A stretch of 6,030 nucleotides of DNA, taken from Aequorivita sp. GTDB lineage: Bacteria > Bacteroidota > Bacteroidia > Flavobacteriales > Flavobacteriaceae. The position numbers and the translations under genes were made by a program. The notes under the pieces were generated by a model. The model ran no database searches. It saw only the letters and a list, made by a program, of their open reading frames with translations, and was not told the DNA's origin. Shown piece after piece: positions 1 to 6,030 of this stretch. The stretch's first letter is position 1; each line of letters begins with the position of its first letter. The stretch lies in NCBI GenBank assembly GCA_020435865.1, contig JAGQYZ010000229.1:1-6030 (forward strand). Reading direction: 5' to 3'.

Positions 1-312
1 AGTCGGCAACCCGCAAAATATTTGGCAGGGCGAAAGGATTTAGCTAATGGAAATGCACCTGTTAATTTAATTCATCGTGAGGATTGCATTTCTATTTTAA
101 TTGAAATTTTAAAAAAAGATGCCTTTGGAAAAACCTTTAATGCCGTAAACCCAAATCATCCTAAAAAATCTGATTACTATATTGAAAAGGCAAAAGAGTT
201 TGGTTTGGAGCCGCCCACGTTTTCTGAAAATATTTATGGCGGAGGTTATAAACAGGTGGATTCTGAAAATTTGGGAAAAATCCTGAAATATTCTTTTAAA
301 ATTTCCATATAA
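1..312 (+). CDS. NAD(P)-binding SDR/epimerase-like protein, C-terminal part (5' end outside window)
   Basis: The reading frame is open from base 1 to the TAA at 310-312, so this is the last ~103 codons of a gene that begins upstream. The visible part starts SRQPAKYLAGRK and continues with APVNLIHREDCISILIEIL, followed by a short C-terminal region ending in KYSFKISI. A basic loop (LAGRKDL), then NxPVNLIHxxDC, is typical of the substrate-binding half of YeeZ-like atypical extended SDR proteins annotated as NAD(P)-dependent epimerases or oxidoreductases. The Rossmann nucleotide-binding half and the catalytic residues are not in the window, so cofactor and substrate cannot be judged. An internal TTG at 22 could be taken as a start, but the homologous-looking sequence extends upstream of it, so it is not the true start. 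The gene converges on the minus-strand LRR gene, with a shared hairpin between them. Confidence 0.8.
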   Translation, partial: SRQPAKYLAGRKDLANGNAPVNLIHREDCISILIEILKKDAFGKTFNAVNPNHPKKSDYYIEKAKEFGLEPPTFSENIYGGGYKQVDSENLGKILKYSFKISI

Positions 313-335
313 AAAAGGAGCCATTTATAGCTCCT
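311..335 (-). terminator. Rho-independent terminator of the T9SS cargo pair, between convergent genes
   Basis: A 6-bp perfect stem AGGAGC/GCTCCT (316-321 with 330-335) encloses an 8-base loop. The plus-strand A run at 311-316 reads as a U tract directly after the stem on the minus-strand transcript, so the hairpin best fits termination of the LRR gene, whose stop is 24 bases away. It has no clean T run on the plus side, so it would be a weaker terminator for the SDR gene. The A run overlaps that gene's TAA stop. Confidence 0.75.
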
Positions 336-359
336 CTTCCGTATAAAATATAGCAAAGA

Positions 360-1442
360 TTAATAAACAACCAACTTTTTGGTAGTAATAACATCCCCAG
401 CTTTTAGGGTTACAAAATAAACTCCCGGAGTATATGAAGAAACATCCAAAGGTATAACAGCAGTATTTTCCATTTTTTCTTTTCTTTCCAAAACCTGCCC
501 TAAATTGTTGGAAACCGTAACATCCAAACCATTAAACCCTTTGTTGGTAACGTTTAAAAAAACCTCTCCTGATGCCGGGTTGGGATACATCATAAAATTT
601 TGGTTGTCTATAGTTGCTATACCCAAAGCATCACATTCTTCTTGGTTGTTCACAAAGGTGGTTCCAGGGTCTTTAAACCAATCGTCCAAATAGGTGGCGC
701 CGGCATCGTCTACGAGAATGCAGTCCAAATTACCAGAGGTGCCATAGGCAACAAAAGTAACCATATTTTCGTTATTGCCGTTTCTTACGTCAAGAGTTTG
801 GAGTGGATTATCAGCAGCGCCAAAACTCAAAAGTACTTGATTTTGGGATAAATCAAACCCGATGATGTTGTTATGGCTTGCAGAAAGAGAAGTGAGTATT
901 GGGTTTTGGGATGTATCCAAGAATCCTGAGATATTATTGTATTCCATAGATACCAATTCTAGTAAAGGGTTGTTTGTCACATCCATACTTCCAATATTGT
1001 TGATATTACAATATAGCTGTTCCAAACCGGGGTTTTGGGAAATATCAAGTTCGGTCAAAAAATTTTCCGGGCAATTCACTATTTCGAGGGTTGGGGTTGG
1101 CGGCAGGAGTAATTCTACTACGTCGCTAGATTCACAATTTAGAGCTTGTAAATTCATATTCTGCGAAACATCCAAAAAAGGGATGCTGTTGTAAGCGCAG
1201 CCAATAAGCTCCACGGCAGTAAAATCCTCAATACCCGTTAAATCTTGGATTTGCTTCGCATATACAGTCAAGGTTGTTACATTCTCAATGTTTGCAGTGA
1301 GCACTTGACCATTGTTTGGCACCCCATCACCCATACCGTTTTGCTCCAGATAATTTTCAAAATTTGCATCCGGTATGGCAGTGAACTGTGCAAAACAGGC
1401 TAAAGAGCTTAAAAAAACTAAATAAAACAATAAATTTTTCAT
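360..1442 (-). CDS. Secreted leucine-rich-repeat protein with T9SS type A sorting domain
   Basis: The 360-residue protein starts with a signal peptide (MKNLLFYLVFLSSLACFAQ, probable cut after AQ at residue 19). Next comes an N-terminal cap beginning IPDANFENYL (23-32), then about six irregular LRR units of 20-22 residues (about 87-213) with the pattern LDVSQNxxLxxLxC. A cap segment follows with LDCILVDD (239-246) and Cys270, where Cys241 and Cys270 may pair. A C-terminal T9SS sorting domain starts at MMYPNPASGEVFLNV (284) and ends TTKKLVVY. This architecture is common in Flavobacteriia. Such proteins are exported by Sec, cross the outer membrane through the type IX system, and are released or anchored on the cell surface. 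LRR surfaces usually bind proteins or glycans, but no ligand can be named here. The gene lies 12 bases downstream of the M43 protease gene and probably shares its transcript. The SLAC sequence faintly resembles a lipobox, but the T9SS tail favours signal peptidase I. Confidence 0.88.
   Translation of the reverse strand: MKNLLFYLVFLSSLACFAQFTAIPDANFENYLEQNGMGDGVPNNGQVLTANIENVTTLTVYAKQIQDLTGIEDFTAVELIGCAYNSIPFLDVSQNMNLQALNCESSDVVELLLPPTPTLEIVNCPENFLTELDISQNPGLEQLYCNINNIGSMDVTNNPLLELVSMEYNNISGFLDTSQNPILTSLSASHNNIIGFDLSQNQVLLSFGAADNPLQTLDVRNGNNENMVTFVAYGTSGNLDCILVDDAGATYLDDWFKDPGTTFVNNQEECDALGIATIDNQNFMMYPNPASGEVFLNVTNKGFNGLDVTVSNNLGQVLERKEKMENTAVIPLDVSSYTPGVYFVTLKAGDVITTKKLVVY
804..1184 (-). repeat. 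LRR-coding repeat block (about six units)
   Basis: This stretch encodes residues 87-213 of the LRR protein. Units begin at about residues 87, 109, 129, 151, 172 and 194. Most share L(D)(V/I/L)(S/T)xNxxLxxL followed by a variable turn. The second unit is degenerate: it has PPTPT where the others have SQN. The repeats are divergent at DNA level, so recent duplication is unlikely. Confidence 0.6.
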
Positions 1443-1454
1443 AACAAAAACATC

Positions 1455-2612
1455 TTAATGTTCTACAACCAACTGCTTGATGGTCAACTGCCCATTCTCA
1501 TAAAAATGAAGGAAGTATAAACCTTCGTTTAGGCCTGAGGTATCAATAGTCTTTAAAATATTCTGGCTTTCGCCTGAAAGTACTATTACACCATAAACAT
1601 CATAAATTTGGAAGATATAGGTATTGATAGGCTTATTCCTAAGATCTAAATTAAGCTCATCATCAGCTGCATTTGGGTAATAATTTAGACCTGCGGTAGC
1701 ACATGGATAGCCCGAAAGGGTATAATTTGAAACCGCAGTCAAAACTGGAATAATTGTCATGGCAACCTTCATCCTGTTGCCCTGTTTTGGAGTTAAATAT
1801 GACATACAAGGGGTTACGCCATACCCCATAATATTTTTCTCATCAGGGTTATAGGGATCGCCATTCGCATCCAAACCACTCCCGAGCCATTGGCAAGTAG
1901 CAAAATCTATATCATAATCCATATTTGGGTCTGCGGGGGTATCCGTTATATAATCGCCACACGTAGCTGCGTTTGAACCATTCACAAGTTCTGGGCATTC
2001 AAAAGGGTCTTGCTGCGTAGTCTCCCCTGTCCCATGGTGGGTGTGCCATAAGGAAAGGACGTGGCCCATTTCATGGGAAAGAATGTACGATTTTACCAAT
2101 GGATAGGTTTTATTAGTAGCCGGATCCTCCATAAAACCAGAAACCAAAAATGCTGTTTCAAGTTGACTTGATGTACCGTATCCATCCCATCCTAAAAAAC
2201 CAACGGAGTCATCATACATGTAAATGTCCACCCCATCGGTATGATTGTTTATATTGAAGATTCCAGCGTTCGGATTAAAATATTTGGAATCATCGTCTAT
2301 ATAATCAATTTGATAGTCCCAGACAAAATAAATTTTATGGAGGTTAAAAGCACTATCCAAATAACTCAGCGCCAGACTAACATCGCTCGGGGACTGCCCG
2401 CCCGTGTGATTGGATTTTCTCAAAACATGTACATATATCCTAACACAAAATGAATAATTGGAATAACTCTGTGTTCTATAAGGCTCCATTAATATCTCTT
2501 GGTTGGCGGCCGCAAGAGTATCAATTTCACAATAAACCTGTGCTTGTGCCTTACCACACATAAAAAAGATCAAAGAAGTAAGAAGTAAGAAGTAAGAAGT
2601 AAATTTTTTCAT
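1455..2612 (-). CDS. Secreted M43-family (pappalysin/cytophagalysin-like) zinc metalloprotease with T9SS sorting domain
   Basis: The 385-residue protein has a signal peptide (residues 1-24, likely cut at AQA/QVYC). Its catalytic domain carries the zinc motif HEMGHVLSLWH (180-190: ligands His180, His184, His190; catalytic Glu181). It also has the M43-type segment CGDYITDTPAD (218-228) and a Met-turn NIMGYG (260-265, Met262) followed by CMSYLTPKQGNRM (269-281). Cys206, Cys218, Cys240 and Cys269 could form the paired disulfides seen in this family. A T9SS sorting domain runs from about YYPNAADDELNL (311) to IKQLVVEH (385). The family comprises metzincin endopeptidases acting outside the cell; the substrate is unknown. 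One oddity is Ser187 where metzincins normally have Gly (HExxHxxGxxH). Another is that codons 4-13 are built from four 7-bp tandem repeats. The gene is the first of a two-gene unit with the LRR gene. A terminator upstream insulates it from the M13 gene, so it should have its own promoter. Confidence 0.9.
   Translation of the reverse strand: MKKFTSYFLLLTSLIFFMCGKAQAQVYCEIDTLAAANQEILMEPYRTQSYSNYSFCVRIYVHVLRKSNHTGGQSPSDVSLALSYLDSAFNLHKIYFVWDYQIDYIDDDSKYFNPNAGIFNINNHTDGVDIYMYDDSVGFLGWDGYGTSSQLETAFLVSGFMEDPATNKTYPLVKSYILSHEMGHVLSLWHTHHGTGETTQQDPFECPELVNGSNAATCGDYITDTPADPNMDYDIDFATCQWLGSGLDANGDPYNPDEKNIMGYGVTPCMSYLTPKQGNRMKVAMTIIPVLTAVSNYTLSGYPCATAGLNYYPNAADDELNLDLRNKPINTYIFQIYDVYGVIVLSGESQNILKTIDTSGLNEGLYFLHFYENGQLTIKQLVVEH
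2575..2602 (-). repeat. Four tandem heptamers in the signal-peptide codons
   Basis: GAAGTAA occurs four times without mismatch on the plus strand (2575-2581, 2582-2588, 2589-2595, 2596-2602). On the coding strand this is TACTTCT in four copies plus flanking bases, encoding the hydrophobic stretch FTSYFLLLTSL (residues 4-14). Because 7 is not a multiple of 3, the unit is read in all three frames across the tract and contains no stop in any of them. Gain or loss of one unit would therefore shift the downstream frame. Confidence 0.9.
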
Positions 2613-2642
2613 GATTTCATCAGTTTTAAAAATTATACTTCT

Positions 2643-2650
2643 TAAAGATA
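2643..2650 (-). promoter_or_regulatory. Candidate -7 element for the M43/LRR pair
   Basis: The minus strand reads TATCTTTA, one base off the flavobacterial -7 consensus TAnnTTTG. It lies about 30 bases upstream of the protease ATG and downstream of the M13 terminator, where a promoter is needed. No convincing TTG -33 element is seen at the expected spacing, because the upstream bases are an A/T run. Confidence 0.4.
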
Positions 2651-2683
2651 CGTTAATTTTTTTAAAATGTATATCATCCCATT

Positions 2684-2711
2684 AAAAAGGAGCCTGTTAC
2701 AGCTCCTTTTT
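2684..2711 (-). terminator. Strong Rho-independent terminator after the M13 peptidase gene
   Basis: A perfect 10-bp stem AAAAAGGAGC/GCTCCTTTTT (2684-2693 with 2702-2711) encloses the 8-base loop CTGTTACA. It lies 25 bases past the M13 stop codon, with the U tract on the minus-strand transcript. It is symmetrical, with an A run on one side and a T run on the other, and could work in both directions, although no plus-strand gene ends here. It shares its AGGAGC/GCTCCT core with the terminator at 311-335. Confidence 0.85.
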
Positions 2712-2736
2712 CAATCAATTAAAATACTTTAAAAAA

Positions 2737-4803
2737 TTACCAAATACGTACTCTGTCTTCTGGAGCAAGGTACATAGGGTCGCCTTCTTTAATATCAAAA
2801 GCTTCATAAAAAGAATCAACATTTAACAGAGGTTGCGTAGCGCGAACCATTCCTGGCGAGTGTGGATCTGTTTTCACTTGGTTGCGAACAGCTTCGTCAC
2901 GCGCTTTTGTGCGCCAAACGGTTGCCCAACTCATAAAGAAGCGCTGTTCTGGGGTAAAGCCATCAATATTGTCGGGACGTCCATTTTCTTTGTAAAAACG
3001 TTGTAAACCATCATAAGCAGCAAGTACCCCGCCAAGATCACCAATGTTTTCGCCCAAAGTAAATTTTCCGTTAATGTAAACGCTATCCAAAACCTCAACG
3101 CCACTGTACTGTTCAGCAAGTTTATTACCGCGCTCTGTAAAGTTTTCAAGATCTTTATCCGTCCACCAATTAACCAAGTTTCCGTTGGCGTCAAAACGAG
3201 CCCCACTGTCGTCAAAAGCGTGTGAGATTTCATGGCCGATTACCGCGCCCATTCCACCGTAATTAACAGCTTCATCTGCTTTATAATCATAAAATGGAGG
3301 CTGAAGTATTGCGGCTGGGAAAACAATTTCGTTATTAAATGGATTGAAATAAGCATTAACCGTTTGCGGGCTCATTCCCCATTCAGTTCGGTCTACTGGC
3401 TCATCAATTTTGTCAAGATTGTCTTTGAAGTTCCAAGTTTGCACTGCAACCATGTTGTCATAAAAAGTATTTCCTGGCTTCACTTCCATTGAGGAGTAAT
3501 CTTTCCACTTATCAGGATAACCAATTTTTACAGTGAATTTGTCTAATTTTTCAATTGCTTTCACTTTTGTGCTATCACTCATCCAATCTAAAGCATTAAT
3601 ACGATCTTTGTAGGCTGCAATCACGTTGGCAATCATTGCTTCGGCTTTTTTCTTGGCCTCTGGTGGGAACATTTCATCTACGTATAATTTACCTAACGCT
3701 TCACCTACGCTTCCATTAACAGTTGCAAGTGCGCGTTCGTCTGCAGGTTTTTGTTTTTTGGTGCCTTTTAGGGTGTTTTCATAAAAATCCCAGTTTGCCT
3801 TATCAATATCAGTAGTTAACATTCCTGCGGAATTATTCAAGGTTGCCCAACGCATTACGGTTCTCCAAGTTTCAAAATTCGGTTTTGCAAATATTTGGTC
3901 TAATGTTTCCATATATTTTGGTTGCATCACGATAACAGTGTCCATCTTTTTGGTAATGCCCAAGCCTTTAAAAGCCTCTTCCCATTTAATTTCTGGTAAC
4001 ATTTTCTGCAATTCAACAATGCTCCTTGGGTTGTTGAAGTTTCTGAAATCACGACTTGCAACCTTGTCTAATCTTGGGGTGGCAAGCTTTGTTTCAAAAG
4101 CAAGAATAGTTTCTGCTTGTTTGTGTGCAGACTCTTCACTATCACCTAAAAACTGAAGCATTCGCGTAATGTGTTCAACATATTGTTCGCGTATTTTTAC
4201 AGAAGCTGGATCCGTATTGGTATAAAAGTCACGATCTGGAAGTCCCAAACCGCCAGGCGTAATGTATGCCGAGTTCATAGCACTATTGCTTGGGTTTGAA
4301 AATGCTGCAAGGCCTAAAAAAGGCTGGGAAACCGCAACGGCATCTTCGCTCATCAATTTTTGAAAATCCTCCATGCTGTTCATGGCAGCAATTTTTTCAA
4401 GTGTCGGTTTTATTGGGTCTATCCCTGCTTTGTTTCTTGCAACCGTGTCTAACTTAGATTCAAAAATCATTAATGCTTTTGCTTGATCTGTATCTGGAGC
4501 GTATTTTCCACTTTCCTTGGCTTTTGCCAAAATATCCAGTACGTCTGCATCGGTCTTTTTTCTTAGTATCGTAAACCCGCCCCAACTGGTTTGATCATCT
4601 GGAATCTCGTTGTGTTTCATCCAGTTTCCGTTTACATAATTGTAAAAATCTGCTTTTGGACTTACAGTGGTGTCCATGTTTGCAAGAATAATTCCGTGTG
4701 GTTCAGTGTCTACAACAGCCACATTGGTTTTTTCTTTACAAGCGGTTGCAGCTACAGCAATAATTGCAAAAGCGACAACTGGTTTTAAAAATTGTGTTTT
4801 CAT
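2737..4803 (-). CDS. M13 family metallopeptidase, neprilysin/PepO-like lipoprotein
   Basis: The 688-residue protein is full length for the family. The N-terminus is a lipoprotein signal ending VAATAC (lipidated Cys22), placing it in the envelope. Residues ~50-430 form the M13 N-terminal helical region, starting near ADFYNYVNGNWM (51-62). The catalytic region has the substrate-binding NAYF motif (483-486) and the zinc motif HEISH (524-528: ligands His524 and His528, catalytic Glu525). It also has GENIGDLGG (584-592: third ligand Glu585, with Asp589). His648 (in DPHSPG) and Arg654 match the transition-state His and substrate-carboxylate Arg of neprilysin, with the same spacing. The C-terminus RVRIW has Arg where mammalian enzymes have CxxW, as is usual in bacterial PepO. 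The family cleaves short peptides on the amino side of hydrophobic residues. The gene sits 63 bases downstream of the small lipoprotein gene with no clear hairpin between them, so read-through is possible. A strong terminator follows it. Confidence 0.95.
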   Translation of the reverse strand: MKTQFLKPVVAFAIIAVAATACKEKTNVAVVDTEPHGIILANMDTTVSPKADFYNYVNGNWMKHNEIPDDQTSWGGFTILRKKTDADVLDILAKAKESGKYAPDTDQAKALMIFESKLDTVARNKAGIDPIKPTLEKIAAMNSMEDFQKLMSEDAVAVSQPFLGLAAFSNPSNSAMNSAYITPGGLGLPDRDFYTNTDPASVKIREQYVEHITRMLQFLGDSEESAHKQAETILAFETKLATPRLDKVASRDFRNFNNPRSIVELQKMLPEIKWEEAFKGLGITKKMDTVIVMQPKYMETLDQIFAKPNFETWRTVMRWATLNNSAGMLTTDIDKANWDFYENTLKGTKKQKPADERALATVNGSVGEALGKLYVDEMFPPEAKKKAEAMIANVIAAYKDRINALDWMSDSTKVKAIEKLDKFTVKIGYPDKWKDYSSMEVKPGNTFYDNMVAVQTWNFKDNLDKIDEPVDRTEWGMSPQTVNAYFNPFNNEIVFPAAILQPPFYDYKADEAVNYGGMGAVIGHEISHAFDDSGARFDANGNLVNWWTDKDLENFTERGNKLAEQYSGVEVLDSVYINGKFTLGENIGDLGGVLAAYDGLQRFYKENGRPDNIDGFTPEQRFFMSWATVWRTKARDEAVRNQVKTDPHSPGMVRATQPLLNVDSFYEAFDIKEGDPMYLAPEDRVRIW

Positions 4804-4866
4804 TTTATGATTTTTGATTAAAGTATTTAAGATTTGAAATTATAAGTTGATTTTTCTCTTTGATTG

Positions 4867-5457
4867 TTACACTTTTTTGTTCTTTTTATCCTGAAGTTCC
4901 AAATTCATAATAGAATCTTTATAGCGCTGTTGTTTTTTCAGTTCATTCTCTTCGTCATCCTTTCTTTGGAAATCTATATTGTCTTTTTGAAATTTCTCAT
5001 TCAGTTGAACAATCAGGTTCTTTACAGCATCATTCAATTCATCCATTGAATTTTGAACTTTCAGAGAGTCAATAGTTGCTTGGTGCGAAACTTGAAAGAG
5101 CAGTGCAGAACGGGTTTTAAGAACCAACAATCTACTGTTTATAAGTTTGGTGTTTAATGTGTCGGGGACATTTTTAAAAAGTGAATCGGAATACTCTCTT
5201 AAAATTTCAGAACGGTTGCGCAGGGTTTGGTAGTTGCTACCATTCACATTTTTTGCTTCCAAAAGAAAATCTTCCAAAACGCCCCAGTGTATGGCCTGTT
5301 CTTTTGCTGGTGCAGAAAGCTGCGGATAGTCAAAATCCTTGTTTCCAAAAATAATGGAAGTATCGTTTGTGGGAGATTGGTTTTGTTTTTCTTCGGAAGA
5401 ATTTCCACAGGAAAAAGCAAAACCGATAATTAATAAAACAGGAATTAAAAACTTCAT
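4867..5457 (-). CDS. Small lipoprotein of unknown function with charged, helical C-terminus
   Basis: The 196-residue product starts MKFLIPVLLIIGFAFSC, a lipoprotein signal with lipidated Cys17. A short Ser/Asn/Glu-rich linker follows (18-35), then a mostly helical domain (about 50-155) with heptad-like leucines around SRLLVLKTRSALLFQV (108-123) and in DAVKNLIVQLNEKF (143-156). The tail (about 157-196) is very rich in Lys, Glu, Asp and Gln and is probably coiled coil. I do not recognise a family. It is likely an envelope protein anchored in the inner or outer membrane. The frame stays open upstream to an ATG at 5556, but the extra 33 residues are not secretion-like. A consensus promoter element at 5475-5482 falls inside that extension, and the lipobox sits at the right distance from the ATG at 5457, so the shorter start is chosen. 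It is divergent from the threonine dehydrogenase-like gene and upstream of the M13 peptidase gene. Confidence 0.85.
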   Translation of the reverse strand: MKFLIPVLLIIGFAFSCGNSSEEKQNQSPTNDTSIIFGNKDFDYPQLSAPAKEQAIHWGVLEDFLLEAKNVNGSNYQTLRNRSEILREYSDSLFKNVPDTLNTKLINSRLLVLKTRSALLFQVSHQATIDSLKVQNSMDELNDAVKNLIVQLNEKFQKDNIDFQRKDDEENELKKQQRYKDSIMNLELQDKKNKKV

Positions 5458-5474
5458 ATAGAATAAAAGAAGCA

Positions 5475-5482
5475 CAAAGATA
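5475..5482 (-). promoter_or_regulatory. Flavobacterial -7 promoter element for the small lipoprotein gene
   Basis: The minus strand reads TATCTTTG, a perfect match to TAnnTTTG, 17 bases upstream of the ATG at 5457. A TTTG lies 12 bases further upstream, too close for a normal -33 element. At about 19 bases there is only TGTG, so the -33 element is weak or divergent. The box supports the start at 5457 over the longer frame. Confidence 0.6.
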
Positions 5483-5540
5483 CTGGTTCTTAACCAAATG
5501 GCACATAAAATTTTTAAATGCTGAAAGAGCTGATAATATG

Positions 5541-5548
5541 TATATTTA
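5541..5548 (+). promoter_or_regulatory. Possible -7 element for the threonine dehydrogenase-like gene
   Basis: TATATTTA matches TAnnTTTG except for the last base and lies 27 bases upstream of the ATG at 5576. CAATTTTG at 5554-5561 is an alternative with one mismatch, but it would leave a very short leader. Neither has a clear TTG partner upstream, so this is tentative. Confidence 0.25.
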
Positions 5549-5575
5549 CACCTCAATTTTGAAATAAATAAACGA

Positions 5576-6030
5576 ATGAAAAAGCGGATTCTAATTATTG
5601 GTGCTTGCGGACAGATAGGTACAGAATTGACAATTTATCTACGCAATAAATTTGGAAAAAATAAAGTGATAGCGAGTGATATCCGCGAGGGCGATGAAGA
5701 GTTGATGAAAAGTGGTCCTTTTGAAATTTTGGACGCCATGGATTACAATGCGATTGAAGAAGTTGTGATTCGCCACGAAATTACGGATGTTTATTTGATG
5801 GCGGCAATGCTCTCAGCCACGGCAGAAAAATTTCCGATGAAGGGTTGGAACCTGAACATGAATTCACTTTTTCACGTATTGAATTTGGCTAAAGAAAAGA
5901 AAATAGAAAAAATATTCTGGCCTTCTAGCATTGCAGTTTTTGGCCCAACAACCCCCAAAACTGATACACCGCAACGAACAATTATGGAGCCCAGTACTGT
6001 TTACGGTATCAGCAAACAAACTGGCGAACG
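5576..6030 (+). CDS. SDR-type L-threonine 3-dehydrogenase-like NAD-dependent epimerase family protein, N-terminal part
   Basis: The frame runs from the ATG at 5576 to the window end: 151 codons, with the C-terminal half missing. The protein begins MKKRILIIGACGQIGTEL, with the Rossmann GxxGxxG loop (Gly9, Gly12, Gly15). Asp35 at the end of the second strand (VIASDI) suggests NAD preference. Further features are VYLMAAMLSA (72-81), the catalytic-serine strand WPSSIAVFGPTTP (115-127), and the YGISK motif with Tyr143 and Lys147. WPSSIAVFGP, then TPQ, then IMEPSTVYGISK is characteristic of the short-chain L-threonine dehydrogenases known from Flavobacterium and other bacteria and archaea. These oxidise L-threonine with NAD+ to 2-amino-3-ketobutyrate, which a ligase then splits to glycine and acetyl-CoA. 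The substrate call rests on these motifs; a related UDP-sugar epimerase is less likely. It is divergent from the lipoprotein gene with a 118-base gap. Confidence 0.85.
   Translation, partial: MKKRILIIGACGQIGTELTIYLRNKFGKNKVIASDIREGDEELMKSGPFEILDAMDYNAIEEVVIRHEITDVYLMAAMLSATAEKFPMKGWNLNMNSLFHVLNLAKEKKIEKIFWPSSIAVFGPTTPKTDTPQRTIMEPSTVYGISKQTGE

Noticed and set aside
505..1194. Plus-strand open frames opposite the LRR gene (505-693, 600-851, 862-1194)
   Set aside because: They are antisense to a well-supported secreted LRR protein, have no family-like sequence, and look like complement-strand shadows.
1380..1442. LRR protein as a lipoprotein cut before Cys16 (SLAC)
   Set aside because: The sequence is a poor lipobox (Ser at -3), and the C-terminal T9SS sorting domain points to signal peptidase I processing after FAQ instead.
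2505..2515. GC-rich palindrome GCGGCCGC within the protease gene as a possible regulatory or attachment site
   Set aside because: It lies within codons for the mature N-terminus (AAA region) and has no partner copy or other structure, so it looks like coincidence of codon choice.
2931..3233. Minus-strand 100-codon open frame inside the M13 gene
   Set aside because: It overlaps the catalytic region of a clear M13 peptidase in another frame and shows no recognisable motif, so it is a shadow of the real gene.
4591..5049. Plus-strand open frames opposite the M13 and lipoprotein genes, some with hydrophobic runs
   Set aside because: The Phe/Ile-rich translations arise from reading A-rich Lys/Glu codons on the opposite strand. 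The minus-strand proteins have signals and motifs, and these do not.
5458..5556. Upstream in-frame extension of the small lipoprotein gene to an ATG at 5556
   Set aside because: The added 33 residues (MRCKYTYYQLF...) place the lipobox far from the N-terminus, and the extension contains the consensus -7 promoter box. The start at 5457 gives a normal lipoprotein signal.

Overview
The window looks like chromosomal DNA from a marine or freshwater-type member of the Bacteroidota, class Flavobacteriia. The evidence is AT-rich sequence, two proteins with C-terminal type IX secretion (T9SS) sorting domains, lipoproteins with Bacteroidota-style lipoboxes, TAnnTTTG-like -7 promoter elements, little or no Shine-Dalgarno signal, and a short-chain (SDR-type) threonine dehydrogenase of the flavobacterial kind. 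No RNA gene, CRISPR array, insertion sequence or phage gene was found.

Layout. At the left edge lies the 3' end of a plus-strand NAD(P)-binding SDR/epimerase-like gene (1-312). It converges on a minus-strand pair, with a hairpin terminator (311-335) between them. The pair is, in transcription order, a secreted M43-type (pappalysin/cytophagalysin) metalloprotease (2612-1455) and, 12 bases downstream, a secreted leucine-rich-repeat protein (1442-360). Both have signal peptides and T9SS tails, so they are probably co-transcribed and co-secreted. Upstream of the pair is a strong 10-bp hairpin terminator (2684-2711). It separates the pair from a minus-strand M13 (neprilysin/PepO-like) lipoprotein peptidase (4803-2737). 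Before that gene lies a small minus-strand lipoprotein of unknown function (5457-4867) that starts from a clear flavobacterial promoter. Diverging from it, the right edge carries the 5' part of a plus-strand L-threonine 3-dehydrogenase-like SDR gene (5576-6030, cut by the window end).

How the genes work together. The two T9SS cargo proteins form one export module: a zinc protease and an LRR protein that could bind a partner or surface. The M13 peptidase and the small lipoprotein would be membrane-anchored envelope proteins, perhaps sharing a transcript. The flanking SDR genes are ordinary metabolism.

The most interesting signal is a tract of four exact 7-bp tandem repeats inside the signal-peptide codons of the M43 protease. 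Changing the copy number by one would shift the frame into an early stop in either direction, so this could be a phase-variable secreted protease. The same gene also has Ser in place of the usual Gly of the metzincin zinc motif. The rest of the window looks ordinary.
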